Origin: Flexilinea sp.
GTDB lineage: Bacteria; Chloroflexota; Anaerolineae; Anaerolineales; Anaerolineaceae
Direction of reading: 5' to 3'
Length of the DNA stretch: 64,000 nt
NCBI GenBank assembly: GCA_017432685.1
Contig: JAFRIR010000113.1
Span: forward strand, 23,673-87,672
Shown here: positions 1 through 9,310 of the stretch, in pieces
Layout of the letters: each line of letters begins with the position of its first letter
How positions within the stretch are numbered: position 1 is the stretch's first letter
Made by a program: the position numbers and the translations under genes
Notes under the pieces: model-generated
What the model saw: only the letters and a program-made list of their open reading frames with translations
Databases searched by the model: none
Told to the model about the DNA's origin: nothing

Positions 1-2
1 TC

Positions 3-1157
3 CAGGCAAGCTCCATGAACCAGAGACCAGGAATATTGATGGTTTTCGGTGATGCTTCGGACCGGTACACAGGAGATCATATCGCGATGGAGCTTGCCAG
101 ACGTGGTTTCACTGCGCTCACAATTGAAGACTTTTCACATGGATCAACGGATCCGGAACCGCCGGAACCCACTGAGAACCTGATCGATGCCGGGTATACA
201 TTTCTTTCTACACGCACTTTTACGGATCATGAACGCATCGGCCTGCTCACATTTTATTCCGGTGCGGATAAGGTATCAGATGCTGCATATTATTCCGAGT
301 TCAAATCCTGTATGTTTGTCAGCCCGAAAAGCTCGATCGATGCCCAATTGACAGATAACTGTAAAACACTAAGCGCCTCATATGAGACATCCCCGGAATA
401 CCGTTTTGATCCTGCAGCCGACATACGGTCGGAAACCGTTTTTTCTTCTCATGCCGGGATGATTTTTCATGCTTCCGTCATCAGCACGATTTTAGAGCAT
501 TTTCATGATACACTACCCATTCCGAATGACTCGCCATTCTGGTTCGATGCATCATCGCAAAGAGCACAGCTGCTGCTCAGCCTTCGCTTTTTTCTGCTGA
601 TTATCCTTGTTACTGTCTCATCCGGGCAAGGCGCACTGATCATCGGGAAAACGAATCGCCTCACAGTGAGAACCATAGCAGGCATCCTTATCCCGCTTGT
701 ATTTCTTTCTGCGGTCGAAGAACTCATGAACTTCTTTATGATATCCATACGTCTGGGATCACCATTCAATTACCTGCCGCGTATCAGCCAGTTATTCCGG
801 ATTTTCTCGCCTGTCAGATGTATTTTGAGCGTATTTTTCAGCGTTGTCAGCAGTTTAGCAGCAGGGAAAAAAAGGTTTTTTATGATAACAGATTTTCTTG
901 CAGGAATTGGATCTTTTCTTTGTTTGTTCGGTTTTCTGCCGGTTCTCTTCGGTCATACTTCAGGCTGGGAATTCTTTGGTATCTTTGGGTACCGTTATTT
1001 TATTCTTCTTGTAACTGCCTTCTCTCTTTTCAACAGCTTTTTGCTTCGTCTTCCGGAAAACAACAATTATTCCCGGAGCTGTCGAGCTGTATTAAACGGG
1101 CTGATTTTTTATTGGCTTAGCAGCAATCTGCCGCTAAACATTCTATTTCAGGAGTGA
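3..1157 (+). CDS. Alpha/beta-hydrolase-like N-terminus fused to a multi-pass membrane domain (5' end cut by window edge)
   Basis: The frame is open to the window edge and the first visible residues (PGILMVFGD... ELARRGFTAL) read like the first strand and helix of an alpha/beta-hydrolase, so the true start probably lies upstream; the first ATG inside is at 15. The first ~180 visible residues are soluble and hydrolase-like, but I see no clear GxSxG nucleophile elbow (the region reads LTFYSG). From about residue 190 there are five or six hydrophobic segments, consistent with a membrane domain. It ends 3 bp before the next membrane-protein gene, so the two are probably co-transcribed. Substrate and function are unknown. 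Confidence 0.6.
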   Translation, partial: QASSMNQRPGILMVFGDASDRYTGDHIAMELARRGFTALTIEDFSHGSTDPEPPEPTENLIDAGYTFLSTRTFTDHERIGLLTFYSGADKVSDAAYYSEFKSCMFVSPKSSIDAQLTDNCKTLSASYETSPEYRFDPAADIRSETVFSSHAGMIFHASVISTILEHFHDTLPIPNDSPFWFDASSQRAQLLLSLRFFLLIILVTVSSGQGALIIGKTNRLTVRTIAGILIPLVFLSAVEELMNFFMISIRLGSPFNYLPRISQLFRIFSPVRCILSVFFSVVSSLAAGKKRFFMITDFLAGIGSFLCLFGFLPVLFGHTSGWEFFGIFGYRYFILLVTAFSLFNSFLLRLPENNNYSRSCRAVLNGLIFYWLSSNLPLNILFQE

Positions 1158-1160
1158 TCA

Positions 1161-1634
1161 ATGAAAAAAATAAACGCTTTCGGTATCAGTAACATCATCT
1201 GCCTTGGAATTGGATATGCAGCGATCATTCGTCTGCTGCGAAAGCCTCTTCCGTATAGCTTTCTTGAACTGACCCTTCCGGGAGGGTTTCCTTCCATGAC
1301 AGGACTCACGATCATTTGGGCTGTTTTATTCATCTTCTGGGCTTTCGGCTGTACTTTTGTTTATTCCGTAAATCTTTCTCCCAGACGGATGCGCAACATT
1401 TTTCTGAACAGTCTGATCCTGATCATCGGGGTTTTCACCTGGCATTATATGCTATTCAACGCCGTCAATCTTGCCGGGACATTGGCGATTTCCATCGCTT
1501 TATTGATTCTCACGATCGTCATCTGGTTTATGTATCTGGTGACACATCGCTATGGCGGTTACCTGTTCACTCCGATGCTCATTTGGCAAGTTTACCAGCT
1601 TTACCTTTCAATTGCATTGGTGGTAAAAAATTAA
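1161..1634 (+). CDS. Small multi-pass membrane protein, unknown function
   Basis: A 157-aa protein made almost entirely of hydrophobic segments (about five predicted helices, e.g. near residues 5-22, 47-70, 85-105 and 110-130) with short polar loops. Its ATG comes three bases after the stop of the upstream hydrolase/membrane gene, which suggests an operon. No enzymatic motif is visible and I do not recognise a family. It converges with the NYN-domain gene on the other strand about 50 bp downstream. A role as membrane partner of the upstream protein is only inference. Confidence 0.6.
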   Translation: MKKINAFGISNIICLGIGYAAIIRLLRKPLPYSFLELTLPGGFPSMTGLTIIWAVLFIFWAFGCTFVYSVNLSPRRMRNIFLNSLILIIGVFTWHYMLFNAVNLAGTLAISIALLILTIVIWFMYLVTHRYGGYLFTPMLIWQVYQLYLSIALVVKN

Positions 1635-1687
1635 ATAAACAGGGAAGAAGACTCGCCGAGCAAAAAATGCAGGTGCCACATCAAGGA

Positions 1688-2179
1688 TCATGAGTTCTCA
1701 CCAAAGATCTCAAGCCATTCTTCGACTTCTTTTGAAGAGAGTTTCGGTTCTATTCGCTGACCTTTTTTCGAATGTTTTCCGTTTCTTTCTCCGCATGAGA
1801 ATGTCCGGTTCATGTTTTCAGCGAATGTTTCGGATGTAATAGTAGCAGCACCAGCCTGATGACATTGCCACTGCACATGCTGATCTGAGGAAACGACTGT
1901 TACCTCTTTCGCCCGAATCTTTCCGAGCCTGACCACCCTTTCAATGATCTCCTCATCGGCTTTCATGTGATGCGTCACATAAATTACGTGCAGCGTCCCG
2001 TAATTCGCATCCCTGGTTTTATTATCAGGCGCTTTGTCAAAAAAAACGGTGCATTTTCTGCGCGAAAGACGGGCATATTCCTGAATCCTCTCCAGCAGCT
2101 TCATCTCGTCATTTTCATCCGAAAGACGAATACCACTGAGCTTCGGTATCAGGTTGTGCCCGTCTATATAATATTCCAT
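1688..2179 (-). CDS. NYN (YacP-like) domain protein, putative RNase
   Basis: A 163-aa protein. The N-terminus (YYIDGHNLI) has the conserved Asp and Asn of NYN/YacP PIN-like nucleases; further acidic or polar residues follow at FFDKAPDN (about residues 46-53) and VVSSDQHVQ (about 95-103), the usual places for metal-binding acids. B. subtilis YacP (Rae1) cleaves mRNA on the ribosome, so an RNA-processing role is plausible. It is the last gene of the dnaX-ybaB-recR run, starting 4 bp after recR. No good Shine-Dalgarno precedes it, so translational coupling is likely. The lysine-rich C-terminus (~residues 130-150) may contact RNA. Confidence 0.8.
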   Translation of the reverse strand: MEYYIDGHNLIPKLSGIRLSDENDEMKLLERIQEYARLSRRKCTVFFDKAPDNKTRDANYGTLHVIYVTHHMKADEEIIERVVRLGKIRAKEVTVVSSDQHVQWQCHQAGAATITSETFAENMNRTFSCGERNGKHSKKGQRIEPKLSSKEVEEWLEIFGENS

Positions 2180-2183
2180 ACTG

Positions 2184-2792
2184 TTACATCATTTTCTGAC
2201 GACCGGAAAGTGCCCGCAGCAGCGTGTTTTGGTCTGCGTATTCCAACTCACCTCCGATAGGCAGCCCACGGGCTAATCTGGTGATCCTCACATCGTAAGG
2301 GACCAGTTTCTGCTGAATATAAAGTGCAGTAGCATCCCCTTCCATCGAGGGATTCGTTGCTATAATAACTTCGGAAATACCACCCCGGGCAACTTTTTCG
2401 ATCAATGGCGCCAAACGGATATCCTCAGGATTGATGCCCTCAATCGGAGACAGCAGCCCGTGAAGCACATGATATTTCCCATGGTAGCCATCAGTTTGCT
2501 CCAACACGATCACATCCATGGGAGACTCGACAACACAAATAACGTCCTGATCGCGCTTTTGGTCTTCACAAACTTCGCACAATTCCCGGTCAGCCGTCGT
2601 GATATTGAAACACTCTTTGCACAAATGTGTCTTCTGATGGAGGTTTTCCAAAGCTTCTGCTAACTGCAGTGCAGTTGCCTCATGATTTTTCAGCAGATAA
2701 AAAGTCAACCGGGAAGCGGTACGAGGACCAATTCCCGGAAGCCGTGAAAAGGCATCAACCAGATTTTGTACCGGTTCCGGTATGCGGGCCAT
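2184..2792 (-). CDS. recR: Recombination mediator protein RecR
   Basis: A 202-aa protein of normal RecR length. It shows the helix-hairpin-helix (FSRLPGIGPRTASRLTFYLL, about residues 15-34), a four-Cys zinc finger (CKECFN...CEVC, about 58-75), and the TOPRIM region starting VICVVESPMDV with the conserved GGISEVIIATNP segment. RecR works with RecF/RecO to load RecA on gapped DNA. It follows ybaB by only 3 bp, the common dnaX-ybaB-recR order. Confidence 0.96.
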   Translation of the reverse strand: MARIPEPVQNLVDAFSRLPGIGPRTASRLTFYLLKNHEATALQLAEALENLHQKTHLCKECFNITTADRELCEVCEDQKRDQDVICVVESPMDVIVLEQTDGYHGKYHVLHGLLSPIEGINPEDIRLAPLIEKVARGGISEVIIATNPSMEGDATALYIQQKLVPYDVRITRLARGLPIGGELEYADQNTLLRALSGRQKMM

Positions 2793-2795
2793 TTG

Positions 2796-3158
2796 TCAGA
2801 AACCCAATCCCAGACCGGACAATCCGGAAGCCAGGCCGCCGGTGATGGAATTCATCTGTTCTTCCTGGATTTTCTTGCTCTGCTCGATAGCCGAATTAAT
2901 CCCGGTCAGCAGCATATCCTGGAGCATTTCAGCATCAACATCTTTTAGAAATTCAGGATCGATCTCTACAGCTTTGCAGACCTGATCTCCGCTCATAGTG
3001 ATTTTCATCACACCACCGCCAACAGAAGATGTAACTTCCATTTCAGCGATTTTTTCCTGCTGTTCCTGCATCTGCTTCTGCAGGTTCTGAAACTGTTGTC
3101 TCATGTTTCCCATGCCGCCACCCATCTGGCCGCCCATTCTTCCGAATCCTTTTGCCAT
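2796..3158 (-). CDS. ybaB: YbaB/EbfC family nucleoid-associated protein
   Basis: A 120-aa protein with a Gly/Met/Gln-rich N-terminus (about 25 residues), then the family core: a coiled helix rich in Gln/Glu (QKQMQEQQEKIAEMEV), the strands SSVGGGVMKITMSGDQ, and the helix around DVDAEMLQDMLLTGINSA. Family members form tweezer-shaped DNA-binding dimers. A good Shine-Dalgarno (GAGGTG) precedes the ATG. It lies between dnaX and recR, as in many bacteria. The Gly/Leu-rich C-terminal tail is usual. Confidence 0.93.
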   Translation of the reverse strand: MAKGFGRMGGQMGGGMGNMRQQFQNLQKQMQEQQEKIAEMEVTSSVGGGVMKITMSGDQVCKAVEIDPEFLKDVDAEMLQDMLLTGINSAIEQSKKIQEEQMNSITGGLASGLSGLGLGF

Positions 3159-3251
3159 TATTTCACCTCATAAAATTAAACTATAGTTATAGCTTTTTGA
3201 TTTGTTATGTCTATCATCTACATCAGAAATCTTTTCCAATCTGGATGATTA

Positions 3252-4856
3252 CTATTTTTTATCCACAACGACCTTACCCCCCATGCTCAGTGCTGCAGCA
3301 AGCGCTTCACTCTGCTGAACATCATTATTGAAAGATCGCCGTGCTGAAGGCTCCTGGATCGTGCAGCAAATACCGACTGATTTTCCAAGCACCTTAGATA
3401 TCGCTGCACTTGTCCAAACAAGAAAACGGTGGTTTTCTTCCACCTTTTTTTTGATAGTCTCTCTTGGGAATCCAAGATAAAGGACCCCGTTCTTCACTTC
3501 CAGCAAATCAGCTCTTGCCATAGTCGCTTCCAGAACCGCGTCATTTTCCCGAATCAGTTTTCTCGCAGCCCCCCAGTTGGCGGCAATATCCTTCATCGTC
3601 ACCGTGGGATCCGGTGTCTGTCCTTTTCGGATGAAGATCCGGCTCTGCACATAAGCGATGTTTTCTTCAAGATCCTTATCAACCGGAGCGGCTGCTGTTG
3701 CAATGGCTCCTGATTGTGGGGGAACCGTTTTTACAACTTCTTTCTCAATAACCTTTACAACCTGTTCAGAAACTTTCTTTTCCTCACAGCTTTCCGCAAA
3801 AGCAAGCTCCAGGTTCAGTCCCGGGTGCCAGTCAATTCGGCTGTCCGTAGCAGCCTGGTTAAATATCCGCACTACATCAACAAGACGATCAATTTCGATG
3901 TTCTTGCTCTGCCTTGCCATGGTTTCCCTGACTTCAGCAGTTACATCCAGAACATCAGCAGTTCCCATCTTCAGCATGAGCAGCTGACGCAGATATTCGA
4001 CAGTTTGTCGGGCAAACTGCCGCGGGTCTGTACCGGCATCCAGCGCCGCATGAATAGCAGTTAGGCCACCCGCATGTGTTCGGCTGATAATCGCGTCCGT
4101 CAAGTCCACAACGGATTGATTTGTCGCAATTCCAAGAATCTCCTGTGCATCTGCAAGGGTGATGTTATTCCCGGCAGCAGTCATCTGATCCAACATGGAA
4201 ATCGCGTCGCGCATCGCGCCGGTCGCCTGTCGGGCAATCAATGTCAGGGCAGCTTCATCCGCCGTGACACCTTCATCATTACAGATCTTCGTCAGCCTGC
4301 GAACGATTTCCGCAACCGGAATACGACGGAATTCATGATGCTGACAACGTGAAAGAACCGTCGCCGGTATCTTGTGAATTTCGGTGGTTGCCAGGATAAA
4401 CATGGCATGAGCCGGCGGCTCCTCCAATGTTTTGAGAAGTGCATTGAAAGCTGCCGTCGAAAGCATGTGCACTTCGTCAATAATATAAACCTTCATCCGG
4501 CCGACACCGGGAGCAAAATTGATCTTGTCACGCAGTTCACGAATATCATCGACAGAAGTGTTGGAAGCCGCATCAATTTCGATAAGATCCAGAAACTGCC
4601 CGTTATTCACAGCAACACAATTTGCGCACTGATCACAGGGACGGTTTTCAAGGTCTTCATTCAGGCAGTTCACCGCACGGGCGAGGATCCGGGCAACAGT
4701 GGTTTTTCCTGTTCCCCGAGGACCGGAAAACAGGTAGGCATGAGCGACACGATTTGTACGGATCGCGTTCTTCAGCACCCTTGTAACCTGATCCTGATAA
4801 ACAACATCATCCCATACCTGAGGACGATATTTACGATATAAAGCCTGATTTGCCAA
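3252..4856 (-). CDS. dnaX: DNA polymerase III subunit gamma/tau
   Basis: A 534-aa clamp-loader ATPase. Visible are Walker A (GPRGTGKTT, about residues 45-53), a zinc-binding Cys cluster (CLNE...CDQCANC, about 64-82), Walker B with the DEVH box (about 127-130) and the sensor-1 region (FILATTEIHKIP). Domain III follows, then a weakly conserved C-terminal third after a Glu/Lys and Ala/Pro linker (~370-400) that may be a short tau-like region. The start is a TTG preceded by AGGAAAGG at suitable spacing; no ATG fits better. It heads the dnaX-ybaB-recR-NYN run. Confidence 0.95.
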   Translation of the reverse strand: MANQALYRKYRPQVWDDVVYQDQVTRVLKNAIRTNRVAHAYLFSGPRGTGKTTVARILARAVNCLNEDLENRPCDQCANCVAVNNGQFLDLIEIDAASNTSVDDIRELRDKINFAPGVGRMKVYIIDEVHMLSTAAFNALLKTLEEPPAHAMFILATTEIHKIPATVLSRCQHHEFRRIPVAEIVRRLTKICNDEGVTADEAALTLIARQATGAMRDAISMLDQMTAAGNNITLADAQEILGIATNQSVVDLTDAIISRTHAGGLTAIHAALDAGTDPRQFARQTVEYLRQLLMLKMGTADVLDVTAEVRETMARQSKNIEIDRLVDVVRIFNQAATDSRIDWHPGLNLELAFAESCEEKKVSEQVVKVIEKEVVKTVPPQSGAIATAAAPVDKDLEENIAYVQSRIFIRKGQTPDPTVTMKDIAANWGAARKLIRENDAVLEATMARADLLEVKNGVLYLGFPRETIKKKVEENHRFLVWTSAAISKVLGKSVGICCTIQEPSARRSFNNDVQQSEALAAALSMGGKVVVDKK

Positions 4857-4869
4857 TGTTGCGCCTTTC

Positions 4870-5457
4870 CTAAGGAACCCGATAAGTTGCCTGCAATTGT
4901 CCGAACATATCTTTCAAAACAGCAGTTTCGCCGGACTGCCACACCGGCTCATTACTGTTCCAATATACTTCATAAGGTGTCGTATGGCCAGCCCGCGAAT
5001 AGACTTCCACAAAAACACCTTTTCGAAGCAGCTGAATGTTAGGAAATGTCAGTTCATTTCCGTTAGCGTCCTCCAGACGCCAATTTTCAAGTGAAACAAT
5101 ATCGTCTGTATTGTTAACGATACGCAATGCTTCGCTTTCAAGTATTCCGGGATTCCGGATCAGTGAAATTTCTACTTTTGCACCGCGAATCACCGGGGTT
5201 GGCTCTTCGGTTGGCTCAGCTGCAATCGTAGCCACCTCCATAGCCGAAGCAGTCTGCTGCTGTGCAACCGCTGTTTCAGCTATTTCTGTTTGGCTCACCT
5301 CGAGCCACTGGATGTTCTCATTTCCGACATTCACCAGCTGATATTCTGTTTTTGGTTTACGGATATTCTCCCAATAATACAAAACACCATAAGTAACCGA
5401 TGCAGATACAATAACGTTCAGTAATATCAAAAGAAGTATTTTCCAAAAATTACCCAT
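4870..5457 (-). CDS. Membrane-anchored lamin-tail-domain protein
   Basis: A 195-aa protein with an N-terminal transmembrane anchor (about residues 7-28), a linker rich in Thr/Ala/Gln/Glu (~60-90), and a C-terminal lamin-tail (LTD) beta-sandwich (about 95-195; signature ALRIVNNTDDIVSLENWRLE and the closing AVLKDMFGQ). LTD domains in bacteria are usually on secreted or surface proteins and bind structural partners. It lies just upstream of dnaX but is probably functionally linked to the SUMF1 genes on its other side. A TATAAT box (5466-5471) is only 8 nt from the ATG and there is no Shine-Dalgarno, so the message may be nearly leaderless. Confidence 0.75.
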   Translation of the reverse strand: MGNFWKILLLILLNVIVSASVTYGVLYYWENIRKPKTEYQLVNVGNENIQWLEVSQTEIAETAVAQQQTASAMEVATIAAEPTEEPTPVIRGAKVEISLIRNPGILESEALRIVNNTDDIVSLENWRLEDANGNELTFPNIQLLRKGVFVEVYSRAGHTTPYEVYWNSNEPVWQSGETAVLKDMFGQLQATYRVP

Positions 5458-5465
5458 ACAGCTCT

Positions 5466-5471
5466 ATTATA
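5466..5471 (-). promoter_or_regulatory. -10 box abutting the lamin-tail gene start
   Basis: A perfect TATAAT on the minus strand with 8 nt to the ATG at 5457; the expected transcription start is about 2 nt before the start codon. No convincing -35 is seen at 16-18 nt. Confidence 0.45.
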
Positions 5472-5527
5472 GCTTAGTTTTCGAATAAATCCCTCATCTG
5501 AACGAAACCTTTTTCCGATACTGTTTT

Positions 5528-6595
5528 TTATTTAGGATCCTCAGCAAAAACAATGGCACTGGCCAATGTCCAGCCGCTTTCACCATTTTGTGTTCTAATC
5601 TGATACCATTCTGAGTAATTGATGTTTACCGGCCCGGCAACAATTTCAATAACCGCTCCGTTAGGGATCACACAGATCATTGGTGAACCATAACCGGATC
5701 CCGGCTCTGCCAGAAGGAAAATACCGTTTTCATTTCCCGCTTTGATATAAGCAAATTCAGGCTCGTATTCATCATTATCCTTCAGCAAGGTGTTATAGCC
5801 AACACTTTCACGGATTCCTTTAGCACAGCGGAACCCAACCGTAAAGCTGCTGGATTCCGGTGACATACCATAGCGTGAAGCAAGATGAAGTTTTGATATT
5901 TCGTCTTCATAGGAGTTACCCCTTACGACTTTTTCCACTCCGGTCTGAGGCCCCTGCGGATCAGTCTGCTCCTTTTCATCATACCAGGATGCATCATACC
6001 AATCGCTTGTCCATTCGGAAACATTCCCTATCATATCTGCCACCCCGTAAGGGCTTAACCCTTGTGAATAAATGTTCACCCGCTCGGTATCTCCGGGAAT
6101 CAGCGAAATATTCATGTTGTAATTGCGAGGAGAGCCGCTGCCCCATGGATAACGCCGATTGTCATCTTTTCCGCGAGCAGCCCGCTCCCACTCAGCTTCT
6201 GTTGGGAGACGTTTTTCAACGAAAGCACAATAATCAGCCGCTTCCTGCCATGTGACATTCACAACAGGAAAACTGCTGTAAGTCGGATTTGTATAATAAT
6301 CGTCTCGGGTTTTCGAAGCAACACTTTCAGGAACAGTGCATTTTCCTGCAGACACGCAAACCGCATAATCAGCATTCGTCACCTCATGCACATCCATGTA
6401 AAAGGCATCAAGATAGACCAAATGGTAAGGTTTTGTGTTCGATTCTGCAAACAAATCACCATATTCGGCTCCCATCATGGAATATCCGGATGGGATAAAA
6501 ACCATATCCAGTGGTGTACCTGCAGACAAAACAGACGATGCTGCAGAGAGTAATAGAATCAATCCTGATATCAAAAAAAGGAACTTCTTATTCAT
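5528..6595 (-). CDS. Secreted SUMF1 (formylglycine-generating-enzyme-like) protein with C-terminal SH3-like domain
   Basis: A 355-aa protein. The start at 6595 (MNKKFLFL) is chosen because GGAG precedes it; it overlaps the upstream gene by 8 bp. An N-terminal signal peptide is followed by a SUMF1/FGE-sulfatase fold with its hallmarks: PSGYSMMGAEYGD, the WQEAADYC segment, LPTEAEWERAARG, GNVSEWTSDWY and the end VGFRCAKG. A C-terminal ~70-residue domain (GSPMICVIPNGAVIEIV...GWTLASAIV) looks like an SH3b-type module. In this group such proteins are extracytoplasmic; most are not proven formylglycine oxidases, and the copper-binding cysteine pair of true FGE is not evident. It pairs with another SUMF1 protein immediately upstream. 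Confidence 0.85.
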   Translation of the reverse strand: MNKKFLFLISGLILLLSAASSVLSAGTPLDMVFIPSGYSMMGAEYGDLFAESNTKPYHLVYLDAFYMDVHEVTNADYAVCVSAGKCTVPESVASKTRDDYYTNPTYSSFPVVNVTWQEAADYCAFVEKRLPTEAEWERAARGKDDNRRYPWGSGSPRNYNMNISLIPGDTERVNIYSQGLSPYGVADMIGNVSEWTSDWYDASWYDEKEQTDPQGPQTGVEKVVRGNSYEDEISKLHLASRYGMSPESSSFTVGFRCAKGIRESVGYNTLLKDNDEYEPEFAYIKAGNENGIFLLAEPGSGYGSPMICVIPNGAVIEIVAGPVNINYSEWYQIRTQNGESGWTLASAIVFAEDPK

Positions 6596-7586
6596 GAGAC
6601 ACTCCATAAATGTTAAGGACGCAGCGAAATCCTACATCATCCGCGAATTGTTCAATGTTCATCGTTCCGAGCCGACGATCTTTTGCATCCTGTGAAGCTG
6701 TTTTCCATGAGCCACCGCTAATTATACCGCTCCCGTCTTCATTTTCAGAAAATACCCACTCCCAGACATTACCTGCAATACCGGAATAGTCTGAGGTGTT
6801 GCGCCTGGGACCGTGTTCTTCCCGATTGATGTTTTCTGAATCTGACGCAAGCAAATCCACCGCATCATACCAATCCTGCAATGACATCAATTGCATCCCA
6901 GCCCAGTTACAATATGCTTCTGCCTGAGCTCTTGTCACGTTTACCATCGGATGGTCCGCATAATAGCCATCACTGAAATATGGCCGGTTTTCCAACAGCC
7001 TTGATCCGGGAACAGAGCAATAACCATCCTGTATGCACCCTGTATATTCTCTGTTAGAAACCTCATTGAAGTCTATCCAAAAGCCATATCTGTCATCTGC
7101 TCCATTTTTCCGAATATAGACAAGTTTTTTTCCATCAATCGGATTGACCATTTCCAGCCCGGTAACCAAATCAGCAGGCAGCACTGTTGGGGTCACGCTC
7201 GGTGTCTGCAGCAAGAGCAATACCTCAGACGTCAATGTCAGCTCTGTAAATATTTCTTCAGCAAGCGCAGTAATGTCAAAAGTTGGAAACGGTGTCAGCG
7301 TTGCCGTTGGTACATCAGTGGCCGTAGCAGAAGGTACAGGCGTCGCAGTAAGTGTAGGCGTAAATGTAGCTGTAAATGTCGATGTCGGCGTGCTTGTCGG
7401 AACAATAGTAGCAGTCGATGTTTCTGTCGGTGTTGATGTATTAGTAGCGCTTGGCGTAAAGGATGGGATAAATAAAAAACCACCGCCACGCTTGACAGCA
7501 TCAACAGCTCCGCCGGCAAAGACAAGAAGCAGAATAAGCAGAAGAATTATAAAAATGATCGTAAGCGTTGACAGCCTGTTTCTCAT
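6588..7586 (-). CDS. Membrane-anchored SUMF1-domain protein with Thr/Pro-rich stalk
   Basis: A 332-aa protein with one N-terminal transmembrane helix (about residues 8-30), a long stalk made of Thr/Pro/Ser/Val (TPT, TAT and VPT repeats, ~35-105), then a compact SUMF1 domain (about 140-325) with WIDFNEVSNREYTGCI, VNVTRAQAEAYCNWAG, GIAGNVWEWVFSE, SGGSWKT and DDVGFRC. Low-complexity stalks of this kind hold domains away from the cell surface. It overlaps the next SUMF1 gene by 8 bp and follows the 567-aa unknown by 3 bp, so the three likely form one operon. The catalytic status of the domain is unknown. Confidence 0.82.
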   Translation of the reverse strand: MRNRLSTLTIIFIILLLILLLVFAGGAVDAVKRGGGFLFIPSFTPSATNTSTPTETSTATIVPTSTPTSTFTATFTPTLTATPVPSATATDVPTATLTPFPTFDITALAEEIFTELTLTSEVLLLLQTPSVTPTVLPADLVTGLEMVNPIDGKKLVYIRKNGADDRYGFWIDFNEVSNREYTGCIQDGYCSVPGSRLLENRPYFSDGYYADHPMVNVTRAQAEAYCNWAGMQLMSLQDWYDAVDLLASDSENINREEHGPRRNTSDYSGIAGNVWEWVFSENEDGSGIISGGSWKTASQDAKDRRLGTMNIEQFADDVGFRCVLNIYGVSHE

Positions 7587-7589
7587 AAT

Positions 7590-9293
7590 TTATTGCTGCT
7601 CAAGCTCCTTTTTGAAGATCCTGCGCAAAATCGCAACAGTAATCGCATAAGTCGAATCCATACCAAAATAAGATAACGTTCCAGCCCCGAGATTTTTCCC
7701 TTTGCTCATCGGAGTATCCGATACATAATGCATAAAACCAATATCCATTTTCACATTGTTCAAATCGACGATCTCATCCTCCGGATGGCGCTGAGGACGA
7801 AACATTTCATAAATAGCTGATAAGTAAGGCCCAGCCTCCATTTCAATGTCTGTGAAACCACCCCGATAAACAGCATCCATGAAAGTTTTGTTTTGCAGAA
7901 AAGTACCATAAACCGTGACAGCTCTCTGTCCGCCAAGAATCGAACCATACATCAGATACGGCTCTACATCGCCTTCCGAAAAGGCATTTTGAAAAATGTA
8001 GAGGTTCGACGAATGCATATCCTGAACAACTGAAGGAATGATCACATCTCCGCGGACTCCATTCAACGACGCAGCCTTCCCCATCACATAAATTCCCCGA
8101 ATATTTTCCAATCTTTCCGAAAGCTTTGAAAAAAGATGATAAGCAGCCATACCAAGCGGATAGTCAATATTCAGAATGTAAGCCTTAGAGTTTTTCAGCC
8201 GATCACAATCAGGGATACGGATACGCTTATCCATTTTGGTAAAATCAATTTTTGCCAAATCAAAAACCTGAACACCAACTTCGAAGTTACTGGAAATTGA
8301 CAAACGGGAAATCCCGTTTTGCGTTTCTGCTGCCTGCTGTTCACTGATTGTATATTTCCCGTAATCGGACTGCTGATATTTTTTCAGCACGTAATACATC
8401 AGGTTCTCTTTACTTGCGGAAAGTTTGTTTCGATCTATTTTTGACCATTCCTCACGCAGCATTCTGGTTTCGCTTTTGTCCAGATAACGCTGCAATTCAT
8501 TTTCTTTCCGCAGCGCATAACCGCTGACAAGATTTGCCGCGCTGTGCAGGTTACTGGAAACAAAATAAACCGGCCTGTCGACAAGATCCGGAATCCTGTC
8601 AAGGATCTCATCCAGCCAGGAATTTGCCGCCCGGGAATATTGCACCATCGAACTGTCCAGCAGTTTGATCCGTATTTCGGAAGACCGTGACTGCATTTCC
8701 AGAAGCCATTCAACTGTTTTTTCGCCCCATATGGTCTGCAGACGTGAAAAATCTTCAGGTAAAGACATAAGCTCATCAGCCAGATGTTCCTGCGCTTCAC
8801 TGTTTTTTTCTATCACTGCTGAATATATCAGTTTTTTATCAATGTTTTGCAGTAATTCATGAAACTTGTTCCATTCAATTTGCAGTGAAGTCACGATCGG
8901 AACGATGTCTTCAATATCAGACTTGCTGTTTATGAAAACGGCAAGTGTCTCTTTACCGTCAAATCTACAGATCCTTCTTCTTGCAGCCGCAGTAACAATA
9001 GGCCAATTTTCGACATTTTCATATCCCTGCGAATAAAACATATGTACATTCTGTCCAAGGATCAGACGCCGTACCTTCAGCATACAGGGAGGAAGGCGAA
9101 GGATGCTATAAATCAACGCATTATAATCCGGAGAAGAAGACCTTGCATCCGGGTGCATGGTAGAATCCATTGCGGCATGAACTTCCTCAAGACCGCTGAT
9201 TCTGCTCTCACTCTTGGACCTCAGTACAGAATAAACCGTCCTCAAATAAAAATCAATTGTCTCTGATGCGTTATGCGGTATATTTCGCTCCAT
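7590..9293 (-). CDS. Conserved hypothetical protein, C-terminal part nucleoside-phosphorylase-like
   Basis: A 567-aa cytosolic-looking protein (no signal or transmembrane segment). The N-terminal ~320 residues are helical and unrecognised. The C-terminal part has a pattern resembling the purine nucleoside/uridine phosphorylase fold: GIYVMGKAASLNGVRGDVII (Gly-rich strand, then GD and a hydrophobic strand), VVQDMHSSNLYIFQNAF, and DIEMEAGPYLSAIYE, which resembles the vdMEtag substrate-binding helix. This is inference from motif spacing only. A Shine-Dalgarno (GGAGGTG) and a TATAAT box (9311-9316) precede the ATG. It probably heads the operon that continues into the two SUMF1 genes. Confidence 0.65.
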   Translation of the reverse strand: MERNIPHNASETIDFYLRTVYSVLRSKSESRISGLEEVHAAMDSTMHPDARSSSPDYNALIYSILRLPPCMLKVRRLILGQNVHMFYSQGYENVENWPIVTAAARRRICRFDGKETLAVFINSKSDIEDIVPIVTSLQIEWNKFHELLQNIDKKLIYSAVIEKNSEAQEHLADELMSLPEDFSRLQTIWGEKTVEWLLEMQSRSSEIRIKLLDSSMVQYSRAANSWLDEILDRIPDLVDRPVYFVSSNLHSAANLVSGYALRKENELQRYLDKSETRMLREEWSKIDRNKLSASKENLMYYVLKKYQQSDYGKYTISEQQAAETQNGISRLSISSNFEVGVQVFDLAKIDFTKMDKRIRIPDCDRLKNSKAYILNIDYPLGMAAYHLFSKLSERLENIRGIYVMGKAASLNGVRGDVIIPSVVQDMHSSNLYIFQNAFSEGDVEPYLMYGSILGGQRAVTVYGTFLQNKTFMDAVYRGGFTDIEMEAGPYLSAIYEMFRPQRHPEDEIVDLNNVKMDIGFMHYVSDTPMSKGKNLGAGTLSYFGMDSTYAITVAILRRIFKKELEQQ

Positions 9294-9310
9294 TCAGCAC
9301 CTCCACTTTG

